Shown here: positions 35,912 to 45,869 of the stretch, one piece after another
How positions within the stretch are numbered: the first letter of the stretch is position 1
Layout: each line of letters begins with the position of its first letter
DNA from: Bolinopsis microptera
Lineage: Eukaryota; Ctenophora; Tentaculata; Lobata; Bolinopsidae
Direction: 5' to 3'
DNA: 64,000 nt
Assembly (NCBI RefSeq): GCF_026151205.1
Contig: NC_087081.1
Span: 1,849,886 to 1,913,885 of the forward strand
Translations under genes and position numbers: made by a program
Notes under the pieces: generated by a model
Told to the model about the DNA's origin: nothing
What the model saw: the letters and a program-made list of their open reading frames with translations, nothing else
Databases searched by the model: none

Positions 35912-36899
35912 TTAGAGTCCGTTCCTTTGAGAGTGAGCTAGGGTTCGGTAGGTCAAGGCATCTATAGAAGCAATCTTTGAGCCTCAACCAGAGTAACCTC
36001 TTTCCGTTCTCGTTAATAGAGAGGTCTCTATTTTGGGAGTTGGTTAGTCTTGTAACGAATCCTCCAAGACGTTCGTTACAAGAGCAGTATATTCTGTCTG
36101 CAAAGTTTCCTCGCCTTCTTAAGTACGAGACAAAGTTCGAAACTTCTTTGTTAACGTATAATATGTCTTCATTTATGTCCGGTAGTCCTGGTATTGGGAT
36201 CATCAGCGAAATGCATACTTTAGCTGATGTAGATTCCAATAGATCATATACAAGTTTTTTGTAATTTGCAATGAGGTCTTTTGGGGTGGTTTTGTTTTTA
36301 TACAAATCTTCCAGTCCAGCGTGAATATAAATAAGATCTGATTTTAGATTACGCGCCTTAGAGATTAGCCCACCTCGACTGAGAATACTACTGATGGACT
36401 TTACTTTATGTCGATCAATGTAGAAAGCTGATGTGAACTTTGAACTCGCAAAGTCTTCGAAAAAATGATCATGCACTATTAAACATTTTCGTTTGTTATT
36501 AGGTGGGGTTTTCTCTTTTCTGCGCTTTTCAATCAGTGTCCAACCCAATCCAACATCGTTCTCTGATATGAGTGGATCAGAGGTTTCTGTTTCACTTACA
36601 GGAATCTCAGGAACATGTGTTGTTGCACATGGCATTGGGATCGTTTTGATAGTGGCATCGGTTACTTCTGGGTTTGGCATTTGAGTCTCAGTAGATGCAG
36701 GTTTATTGACATGCTGGTACGGTCCCGGGTCATAGTTGATGGGGAAATTTAATGAATCTGCCCGACTATGTTTGCTCGCAATGACGGGTATAGATTTAGG
36801 TGGAGAGTTGGGGATAAACTCATGCTCTGTTACAACCTCGACGTGATCTGATACGTCGATTTTATCTGAGTTTATCACAACCCCAAGGGCCATTTCCAC
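35904..36899 (-). CDS. LINE ORF1 with SGNH-hydrolase-like domain
   Basis: 331 codons. A low-complexity N-terminal third is followed from about residue 135 by a fold resembling the SGNH/GDSL esterase domain of some LINE ORF1 proteins: CLIVHDHFFED at the nucleophile strand, SDLIYIHAGLEDLYKN at the block with the oxyanion residue, CISLMIPIPGLPDINED, and LSINENGKRLLWLRL near the end. The usual GDS serine and the Gly-x-Asn-Asp block look substituted, so catalysis is doubtful. Such ORF1 proteins bind LINE RNA or membranes. The stop overlaps the ORF2 start (ATGAATAA). Confidence 0.65.
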   Translation of the reverse strand: MEMALGVVINSDKIDVSDHVEVVTEHEFIPNSPPKSIPVIASKHSRADSLNFPINYDPGPYQHVNKPASTETQMPNPEVTDATIKTIPMPCATTHVPEIPVSETETSDPLISENDVGLGWTLIEKRRKEKTPPNNKRKCLIVHDHFFEDFASSKFTSAFYIDRHKVKSISSILSRGGLISKARNLKSDLIYIHAGLEDLYKNKTTPKDLIANYKKLVYDLLESTSAKVCISLMIPIPGLPDINEDILYVNKEVSNFVSYLRRRGNFADRIYCSCNERLGGFVTRLTNSQNRDLSINENGKRLLWLRLKDCFYRCLDLPNPSSLSKERTLNE

Positions 36900-36950
36900 T
36901 GATGAATCTTCGGTCTCATGGTGGGGAAAAGTTCAGTTAAATTATTAAGT

Positions 36951-38100
36951 ATTTTGAATCTCACTCTTAAGATTTACAGAGTTCATTGTATATATTGAAT
37001 ACTTTATGACTTTTGGGTAAATTTAATTTTTTATATCTGGTCAGACATTACCATTGTAATTTGACTTTTGAATCGTTTAATCCGTTTAATCCGTTTAATC
37101 CGTTTATGAGAGAAGTATTAGGATGGGAATTTAGTTCGGCTAAGTTATAGTGCTCAGTGCTCACGTGATGCCCATATAAGGAGTGTCAATTTGGTTTTGT
37201 TTAAAGTGCACGGATGAATTGTGGGTTTGTAACCGATAACAAATATTTACGTTAACGGATGAATATTAAATTATAATGTCCTCTTACCTTCCTTATACTC
37301 GGATATCAACGTGTGAACAATTTAATTAATCTAGCTGAATGCTAATTATCAAAAAATGAAATGAATGCATTGAAAAAGCTTCACACTAAAAAACCTAACA
37401 CCAACTGTAGATATTCGGGTCCCCTAATAAGAGACTGCCAGTTCCAAAATTAAATCTTATTAACTGGCTATCAAGTGGCTGCTGATCATCTATTAAAACG
37501 GGTTGTTATAAAGTTATAAACCGGTTGCTAACCGGTTGTTTACCGGTTATTGATTGGTTATTATTCTGCTTTTAACCGGTAATTAATTGGGTATTAATTG
37601 GCTATTAACCGGCTATTCGCCTTTAACTAATTAGCAGTTAACTGTCTATTAATCGGTTATTAACTGGTTATTAACTGGCTATTAACCAGCCATTAGGCGG
37701 TTATCAACAGTCTACTGTACACTCTTACAAAAAATGTCACCGTCAGAAACGATGAAGGTATGTTGATTAGCAAATTAACAAAATCTTTTCTCCTGACATT
37801 ATAGCTCCACCTGTTGCAGTCATCATTTTGCCGCCGAATGAGCCACCAAACATTATCAGTATTAGTAGAAAATGTAAAAGAATTACCAATGATTTGTGTT
37901 TGGTATATTTAATTCACTATTAAGCTATCATACCACAATATAACATTATAACCAAGATTCATATAGCGTTTCAGTGCAACGTGCTGTATTAATTGTAACT
38001 TGCTGTATCCACCACGCCACCATCATGGCGTATTATTTACTTTTAACTTAGGAGAAACAGTGAACGGTACCTGATTCCTTTCTTTCCAAATTGCGAGGTA
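36951..38100. other. Non-coding region with AACCGGTTA repeats
   Basis: An AATCCGTTT triplication sits at about 37076-37105. Imperfect copies of a 10- to 12-bp word (TTAACCGGTTA, TAACTGGTTATT) fill 37495-37690. A block with ATGAAATGAATGCATTGAAA (about 37355) recurs near 38,328. No gene is seen. Confidence 0.5.
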
Positions 38101-38103
38101 TGT

Positions 38104-38233
38104 TGTTTAATTAGAGCTCGATGATTGTTTATGGTTTGTAAGATTGATCTAGTGATATGATTGATTTATAAATCAATCATATCACTAGATCAATCTTACA
38201 AACCATAAACAATCATCGAGCTCTAATTAAACA
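38104..38233. repeat. Perfect 130-bp palindrome without spacer
   Basis: 65-bp arms meet at TTTA|TAAA (38168/38169) and are exact reverse complements. Confidence 0.95.
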
Positions 38234-38865
38234 TACCATAACAAGAAAAAAGAATACATTGTAGTAAAAACTCCCCCGCCAATATTCAGCTTCACTTGAA
38301 AATTCGGCGGTAATATCGAGTATCAAAACATGAAATGAATGCATTGAAAAAACTTCACACTAAAAAACTTCACATCAGGAGGGTCAGAAGACCGGCGATT
38401 CTAATTGAAGAGTCCTACTCGGATATCAACCATATCAATGTGTTACAGTAAAACTGCATACCATAACAAGAAAAAGAATGCATTGTAGTAAAACGTCTCA
38501 CGCCAATCGTCAGATTCACGTCTCTTGTATTTTAACTTTTAAGATCTGCAGTTTTTAAACCCTCATAGTATCTGCACAGTCTGTTAAGTATAACTTGCGT
38601 TATTTCATTATCAAGAGCGCTTTGCCTGGGGTTATTTAAAAGAAATTTAGACCGTATAATTTGTTCAACTCACCTCGACTTGTATTAAAGTAAACACTTT
38701 AATTTGAAACGGTTTTTCGACCAGTAACTGTACCTCATGAACAGCAGGTAATATTTGGGGCTAAAATATATGGGGAACACGAAACGAAATATGTCCTTTA
38801 CAAGTAACACTAACAAGTATAATTAACAACTGCTCAGATCTTCATTTCCGTACCTTCAATTTCCA
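38234..38865. other. Non-coding, duplicated short blocks
   Basis: CCATAACAAGAAAAAAGAAT followed by GTAGTAAAA occurs at about 38236 and 38460. Nothing coding is seen. Confidence 0.4.
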
Positions 38866-39085
38866 CGTTCAGTCTCTATTTTTAGTTTACGATTCAGTCT
38901 CTATTTTTAGTTTACGATTTAGTCTCTATTTTTAGTTTACGATTTAGTCCCTATTTTTAGTTTACGATGCAGTCTCTATTTTTAGTTTACGATCCAGTCT
39001 CTATTTTTAGTTTACGATTCAATCTCTATTTTTAGTTTACTATTCAGTCTCTATTTTTAGTTTACAATTCAGTCTGTATTTTTAG
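38866..39085. repeat. 25-bp tandem repeat, about nine copies
   Basis: The unit CAGTCTCTATTTTTAGTTTA plus CGATT repeats with point variants. Confidence 0.93.
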
Positions 39086-39978
39086 TGATCCGCTCCCCGG
39101 TACAAAGTTAGGTTGTTTTCGTAAAGTTTGGACTGCTCACATGATGACAAGGTTTATTTTACGCTTATAATTTAGGCTTTGGGATTTAAGGTCATGAGGA
39201 ATCTGAGTGAGACGCCTCAGCTGTTGATAAAACACTATTTCTCTCGGGATTGATGATACTTTGAGGAGATTATTGACTTGAACACCGAAGGACGTAAAAA
39301 GCGTTAAATTGGTTTGCGTAATGAAATGGTACAAAATGGTAACTAAAATGAAATTGGTATATACAATCAAAAAGGTAATGGTACCATAAAAGTGGTAAAA
39401 CTAAGAGTAAAAACATCGATACATTTTTCCTCCGCTGCCTCTGCTTCTTCTTATCTCCTCTTATCTCTACGTCCCCATTCTTGGTCCTTCCATACTCATC
39501 ATCCCTCCATGTTATCACAAGTGTGACAATTTCCACCAGTCCACAACTGTATTATAAAGTTATAAGTGTTTAACGTTAACCAGCATTACGGTCTGTTATT
39601 AATAAGTTACCTTGAAAATAATTTACTACAATAATTATTCTGGATGTCTGCAATGAGATAATGTGTCTAAGTTCCACGTACACCTTTTGATGTGGCACTG
39701 CAACTGCTATAAAAAATAAAATAACTACCTTATGAGACACATTTAATATTTATGTTTGACATAATTCCGGTGACCTAAATGATTTGGGAACGAAAATATG
39801 GGGATGTTTTTCTGAAAACCGCCGAATTTCGCACCCCAAATTAAATAATGGTATTTGTGGATTTTTTCATTACCTCGTTCTACAAAAATGAAACCCAATA
39901 TTTGAGAAAGTTAATAAAATAAAATATAAAATTTGAAAAATTACAAATCAATTTCTTCATCTAATGGATCAGGTACGT
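39086..39978. other. Non-coding stretch
   Basis: No gene or clear repeat seen. Confidence 0.4.
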
Positions 39979-40224
39979 TTACTGGTTAGGTACGTTTCTC
40001 TCTCCAGTGTATAAGTCCCAGGTGTAGGTTTCTCTGATAAGCTGTTTCATCTTGTAAACAATTTCTCCGGCGCCTTTGAAAGTTAGTTTTAACTTGATTT
40101 CTAATCCTCCAAACGGAATAGGAGACCGACGGTTTCTTGTATCTTCCACTACTCCCGAAATTTCACCGCCGTGGCCAATAAAGTAGTGACAGAGCTTGGT
40201 TACTTCTAATGGAACGTGTCCAAA
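39979..40224 (-). pseudogene. HIRAN-like domain fragment
   Basis: The minus-strand open frame has no start Met. It reads GHVPLEVTKLCHYFIGHGGE, then RRSPIPFGGLEIKLKLTF, then a lysine-rich helix, ending in TAA at 39981-39979. The pattern VGHVP...FxxHGGxIxGxV...RRSPIxxGGLEI... is the C-terminal half of HIRAN-type domains found in many copies in invertebrate and fish genomes, probably mobile-element linked. HIRAN domains bind DNA 3' ends in HLTF. The frame meets a stop immediately upstream without a good acceptor, so this looks like a broken copy. Confidence 0.5.
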
Positions 40225-40520
40225 TCATTTTGAAAGCAATTCATCATCGAATAGTAGTGTTCATTTGTTTGATGAATCATATTTATAACTTACCATATTG
40301 ATAGTAAATCGATTAAGTCATGATTAAGGAAAATACGTGAAAAATAATCTGGGGAAAATAATGACGGTGGCCTAAATTTTGGTATTCCAAAAATAAGGTG
40401 TTTTTTTTTCGAAAAACCATCGACTTTCGTACCATTTAAATATGTTTCGTAAGGTAACTTATACAATTGATAAGACATCGAATATTACGATTTAAATAAT
40501 ATCATTGGTGTCTGTATTAC
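40225..40520. other. Non-coding stretch before the 15-bp array
   Basis: Nothing recognised. Confidence 0.3.
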
Positions 40521-40532
40521 ATAAAATAGACG

Positions 40533-41585
40533 CCATAGTACAGTACTTCACGGTACAGTACTTCACGGTACAGTACTTCACGGTACAGTACTTCTCGGTA
40601 CAGTACTTCACGGTACAGTACTTCACGGTACAGTACTTCACGGTACAGTACTTCACGGTACAGTACTTCACGGTACAGTACTTCACGGTACAGTTCTTCA
40701 CGGTACAGTACTTCACGGTACAGTACTTCACGGTACAGTACTTCACAGTACAGTACTTCACGGTACAGTACTTCACGGTACAGTACTTCACGGTACAGTA
40801 CTTCACGGTACAGTACTTCACGGTACAGTACTTCACAGTACAGTACTTCACAGTACAGTACTTCACGGTACAGTACTTCACGGTACAGTACTTCACAGTA
40901 CAGTACTCACAGTACAGTACTTCACAGTACAGTACTTCACGGTACAGTACTCACAGTACAGTACTTCACGGTACAGTACTTCACGGTACAGTATTTCACG
41001 GTACAGTACTTCACGGTACAGTACTTCACGGTACAGTACTTCACGGTACAGTACTTCACGGTGCAGTACTTCACGGTACAGTACTTCACGGTACAGTACT
41101 TCACGGTACAGTACTTCACGGTACAGTTCTTCACGGTACAGTACTTCACGGTACAGTACTTCACGGTACAGTACTTCACGGTACAGTACTTCACGGTACA
41201 GTACTTCACGGTACAGTACTTCACGGTACAGTACTTCACGGTACAGTACTTCACGGTACAGTACTTCACGGTACAGTACTTCACGGTACAGTACTTCACG
41301 GTACAGTACTTCACGGTACAGTACTTCACGGTACAGTACTTCACGGTACAGTACTTCACGGTACAGTACTTCACGGTACAGTACTTCACGGTACAGTACT
41401 TCACGGTACAGTACTTCACGGTACAGTACTTCACGGTACAGTACTTCACGGTACAGTACTTCACGGTACAGTACTTCACGGTACAGTACTTCACGGTACA
41501 GTACTTCACAGTACAGTACTTCACAGTACAGTACTTCACGGTACAGTACTTCACGGTACAGTACTTCACAGTACAGTACAGAACT
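40533..41585. repeat. 15-bp tandem repeat array, about 1.05 kb
   Basis: The unit ACTTCACGGTACAGT is present in roughly 70 copies with rare variants (ACAGTACAGT, TTCTCGG, AGTTCTTC). Two shortened units near 40,900 and 40,950 shift the phase. Because 15 is a multiple of 3 and the unit lacks stops in several frames, long spurious frames (YFTVQ, VLHGT, KYCTV repeats) run through on both strands. Confidence 0.97.
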
Positions 41586-41599
41586 TCACATTGATACTC

Positions 41600-42520
41600 C
41601 GCCTCCCCCACTATTACCTATAGACATATACTAAATACTTGGTGTATACACTTGAATTGCTTGCTTTATACCCATCACAACCTCACTAGTCACTACTTGT
41701 CAAACATTTACATTACTTATAACATGTCCTGAACAGAGAACACGTGACCTGAACACGTGTCCTAAACACGTGACCTGAACACCATTGTTTAAGATTTTGA
41801 GCGGGATTATTTAAACGAAATTTTTGTTTAGCAGGAGATTTCAAAGTACATGACGTGTAAATCGTCTGTTTAATTGCTTAAGATTGTTCATGTTAACTAC
41901 CAATGTGTTTCAGTAGGAAGCATAATACTGTTGTATTGCTCCTTTTTAATATACAGTATTATAGCTAAATGTGTAGTGAATGTATAGAGTAATGTTTTCT
42001 TTGTTCAGCTTATACTTATAGCGTTCTACACGCAGGCTTGTTCTGTGTTTCAGTTTGTTGTGAGCACGTTTTGTGTTTGTGGAAGTTAGTTTTAGCTTTT
42101 TTTTATGGTCGCACGTTTTGCCATAACCCAATTACAAATGACTGAATTATGTCTAGTGTTGCCATGACTTAGGAATGATGGGGGCCAGAGTAACCAGTAA
42201 CAGTCGACAGTACATATTGTGTTCTAACAAACGGATGTTACTGGTGCAGTGGAGTGCCCGAGCTTTGCAAGAGGTTCCAATGTTATTAAGCAGTTTGAAA
42301 ATTAAACGATCAATTCGCCACTTTTATCTTTTTATTGAATGAATCTGCAGTATTCGTGATTGTTTTTGTAACTATAAAAGCTTCGTCAAAACTGATATAC
42401 TGCATGGTAGTATCTACTTATAAATATTTTACACACGTACAATACGTTTGCAGCAGTGCAGTCGAAAGCCTTATAATAATACAATCAATACCCCGATTTA
42501 CCGAGGAGTTTAGGAGAAAG
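41600..42520. other. Non-coding region with E-box array
   Basis: Three CACGTG palindromes (41741, 41754, 41767), each 13 bp apart, lie in a repeated CCTGAACACGTG block. No gene is seen. Confidence 0.5.
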
Positions 42521-42524
42521 GAAA

Positions 42525-42768
42525 AAGCCGCGGTAAATCGGGGTTTGCGGTAAATCGGGGTTTGCGGTAAATCTGAGTTTGCGGTAAATCGGGGTTTGCG
42601 GTAAATCGGGGTTTGCAATAAATTGGGGTTTGCGGTAAATTGGGGTTTGCGGTAAATCGGAGTTTACGGTAAATCGGGGTTTACGATAAATCGGGGGTTT
42701 GCGGTAAATCGGGGTTTGCGGTAAATCGGGGTTTGCGGTAAATCGGGGTTTGCGGTAAATCGGGGTTT
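42525..42768. repeat. 17-bp tandem repeat, about 14 copies
   Basis: The unit GCGGTAAATCGGGGTTT repeats with small variants (CAATAAATT, ACGATAAAT). Confidence 0.93.
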
Positions 42769-42779
42769 TGAATGTTTAC

Positions 42780-43368
42780 ATTATGTATGTTAATTGTTAA
42801 GTCCTGTTTATGGGAAGGGTTTAACAATCACCCAAAACCAAGTCTACCTCAAATAACGTTTACTATATCGTGAACAGATCACAAGAAGTACTAGGCTATA
42901 ATATAATCCTCACTATAGTAGTAAACCCGCGATGGGGTGGCATGTAATAAAAATATTACAATCATTTATTATTATATCAATGTATCATTAAATATTTCAA
43001 AAATATCAATAACGTATGGTTGATCCTTCACACTTGGTAAAATATATAAAAATAAAGTTAATCTACACTAAAGAATAAATAATCTATATTGTATAAATCA
43101 ACAATATTAACTCCCCATCTTCATGTAGTCATTTATCAAAGCGGTAGAAATCCAAGTAATTTTAGTACGCGGTGCGCAAGGAATTTCGTTTTTTTTTAAA
43201 TGTGTAGGCAAGATAAGCCTAAGTGTGGCAGTGAAAATTGAAAAAATAAGTTGCAGAATAAATTGCAGTGACTGACTGTCAAATGCATTATCGCAGTTCA
43301 TTTATTTGACTGCACAGTGCACTAACGTTTAGGATTCTTACAGCTGTTATATTTTGCTAATATTTTGT
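42780..43368. other. Non-coding stretch, 3' flank of LINE fragment
   Basis: No gene seen. The 3' untranslated tail of the minus-strand LINE fragment probably lies here. Confidence 0.35.
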
Positions 43369-44320
43369 TTAAAAGCTGTAAAGGACAAAGTTCTTGTCCG
43401 TCCACGAAAGGTTTTCTAGGTCAAGTTTTTGTTTGTCCAGTAAGTAACGTACAATGTTGTCCTTGTATGAATTAATAAACTTATCTTGTAACTTAGGTAC
43501 GTTGAAGGGAAGGATTTTGTTTATTTCGTTTATCGTGTTGTTATATAATCGTGGTCCTACGTTAGAGATGCTATAATCGGTGATCCGTAATCTGTTGAAC
43601 TTAATTTCAAAATACTTTGGATTTCTCCTTTCCGTTTGTCTAAGCGGTGATTTTTCAAATATACTACAGATACTCGATGGTGCTACTCCCATATAAACCT
43701 TGTGCATCAAAGTTAGACAGCTTTTAGCAATGAGATTAGGAAGAGCCAAAATTCCTATTTTGTTGAAGATGGATTTTGTGTGAGATGGTAGTTTACGTTT
43801 TTCTTTGTCGTAAAAATAGTTATGATATTCTGAATCAGTGGCGCGAATAGCTTTCTTTTGAGCAGAGAATAAAGACTGAATGGAATTTAAAGATTTAGTA
43901 CCCCAAACAGTAGCGCAGTAATACAGGTGAGATTGAATTAAACTATTGTATAGCATTTTTTGAGCTTTATTCGGAATGGAACTTTTAAGTTTCATCATTA
44001 CGCCTGCATTTCTGGATATTTTAGTCTTTAACTGTTTAATGTGCTGGCTCCAGCTAAGTTTTGAGTCAATAATGACACCTAAAAATCGTTCATGTTCACT
44101 TTTCACTAGTCGCTGTCCTTCTATACTAATATTTATATCCTCTGGTAATCTGTTAGTGAATATCATGTATTTAGTTTTTCCTACATTAAGTTTAAGACCG
44201 TTGTTTTTAACCCATGTCTGTACAGTATTTAATAAACTGTGAGAAGAGGGTAAAGTCCGTGTTCGCAGGAGACTGATTTCCGTTTCATTTACAATGCCGG
44301 AGTCTATTTGAATGTTTAAA
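43369..44320 (-). pseudogene. 5'-truncated LINE, RT thumb and C-terminal region
   Basis: The open frame (ATG at 44166, but homology reaches to about 44300) reads VQTWVKNNGLKLNVGKTKYM, then ERFLGVIIDSKLSWSQHI, then YNSLIQSHLYYCATVWG, and a C-terminal tail with NKIGILALPNL and FNRLRITDYS. This is the palm/thumb and tail of a CR1/jockey-like non-LTR RT. The YADD catalytic core is missing, so this is a dead 3' copy. It is a different family from the LINE at 31-37 kb. Confidence 0.85.
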
Positions 44321-44732
44321 TATATTGATGCATCGACTTGTGGGATGAAAAGTTTGATGTTGTATGCTATTTACGGAATTTCGCTCCAGCAAGAATTCAG
44401 TAATTACTTTTAAAAGTTCGTGGAGTTCGAAAAATAAGCTTATATTGGCCACCACGGCCATTTTTTCCTCCAAAAGTCCAAATAGGGTTCAACATACATA
44501 ATGTAAACAAACAGAACCTCGATCTACTGCATTCTGCAAACCCCTATCAGACGTAATATTTTTTTACAAACTGGTGTGAATAAAAAACTTTTAAAGGCCA
44601 CCACCACTAATTGTAGTAACTAGTAGGTATCATAGTGGGATGAGGGATTATTAACATTTACCCAAATTTTTCTACTGAGGTTTTATAAGGTGTTTTCTTT
44701 TTCCTGCACAATCTTAAATTTTGTTTAGGGAT

Positions 44733-44761
44733 GTTAGTTTAGAATATAATTCTAAACTAAC
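44733..44761. repeat. Perfect 13-bp inverted repeat
   Basis: GTTAGTTTAGAAT, loop ATA, then ATTCTAAACTAAC. Confidence 0.85.
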
Positions 44762-44826
44762 TTATTGAGTTTCAGGCCTCAGCCTCAAGAAGTCATAAAT
44801 CTGCACACCGTGGAATCTGTTCAGCA

Positions 44827-44985
44827 TCAAACTCGGAATACTTGATAAAGGAGTAATGCGGAATTTGATGCTGTGTCACGTTCCATACAGTGCTCACATA
44901 TGTTAGCTGGATTGATAGAAGCCTTAACATTGCTTTTCGTGGTGTCAATTAAAGCGTTGACAGCCGGAAAAAGAACAGTAGTCTC
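44827..44985 (-). CDS. Unrecognised putative terminal exon
   Basis: Minus strand: an AATTACAG acceptor is followed by 52 open codons (FPAVNALIDTTKSN; NPANICEHCMERDT) and a TGA. A CEHC pair is visible but no domain is recognised. There is no upstream exon identified. It could equally be chance. Confidence 0.2.
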   Translation of the reverse strand, partial: ETTVLFPAVNALIDTTKSNVKASINPANICEHCMERDTASNSALLLYQVFRV

Positions 44986-45277
44986 CTGTAATTAGGCGCT
45001 AATTAAGATTCTAATTAAGCGCTCTTCTGTAAGGTATAGGTAAAAGCTAGATTCTATAGTTTTATAGAGGTATTCATGAGCGGTGTTATTACTTATTAGC
45101 AAGCTGCAGCTTGACAATCAATAACAAACTTGCTATTGAGAAAGGTTAAAGAATAAGATGGAGCTTGGTGAAGTGTAGATAAATAGCCAAGCTCAGTCTT
45201 GATCCACCTGTACTACAACTATAGCTTAGTATAATTGTTCACAAACGGATATTCCGCGTTTTGATTTAATTATTTGC

Positions 45278-45690
45278 GGCCAGGTAGCGCAGTTGTGGCG
45301 CCAGTAGCGCATTTTGGGGCGCCAGTACGCAGTTGGTTAAACGCCTGTCTTAACTACATCGTTTAGTTGCGGAGTTCGAAACCCCCTGACTGCCTGGTTC
45401 GTGGGTGAGCGTCGTCGACGTTCAGCTAAAGGATCATGATGGTCTATGCAGCCCCCCGTTCAACTCAGCCGAATACTCGAGAAATCAGGGTGTGAGGTTA
45501 AATGAGGAGCAGCTCATTGCATGCAGCAAAAAGTCTCGGACGAAGAAAGTAATGGTAACACACTACCTAACCGTCACTGGCCAAAAAGATCCTTCGGCTT
45601 CCGTTATTGCTGTTGCACTTGTGTAACATGGTGGCTGTTGGAATACACCGAAGAAAAAGAAGTGTCTATATATAAAAAAAAAAAATTTGA
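45278..45690 (+). mobile_element. tRNA-derived SINE
   Basis: The head resembles a tRNA. CCAGGTAG (45280-45287) can pair with CTGCCTGG (45390-45397) as an acceptor stem. An A-box-like TACGCAGTTGG and a B box GAGTTCGAAACC (about 45372-45383) lie between. The D-arm part looks duplicated (GTAGCGCA and GTACGCAG blocks). It ends in an A-rich run at about 45671-45682. Confidence 0.6.
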
Positions 45691-45869
45691 TTTGCTTAGC
45701 TATAAAGGAGCAAGCAAAATGAAATTTCAATTGCAACTGTTGTTTGAGAAGATTAAATACCAACGATAGTTATTAAAAATGAAACACCCTCCGGTAGACC
45801 GTCTGCCACAGTGTCAAACTTATAAAAAAAAAAAAAAGAACGTCGTACGAATGGGGGAGTGTTGCGCAG

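Larger units (their letters stand above)
30910..36950 (-). mobile_element. APE-type LINE (SGNH-type ORF1), split by a DNA element
   Basis: Minus-strand order: ORF1 (36899-35904), ORF2 nuclease part (35911-34453), insertion of a palindromic element (34448-33087), ORF2 RT part (33082-30910). An APE-type nuclease plus an SGNH-like ORF1 points to the CR1/jockey-like side of the non-LTR tree. I place it no more precisely. Exact ends are not determined. Confidence 0.85.

Noticed and set aside
40492..41623. Pentapeptide-repeat proteins of 134 to 372 residues on both strands
   Set aside because: They are products of the 15-bp tandem array. Open frames occur on both strands and no non-repeat domain is attached.
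42525..42768. Possible CRISPR-like array (17-bp units)
   Set aside because: Units are directly adjacent with no unique spacers. It is a simple tandem repeat in eukaryotic DNA.
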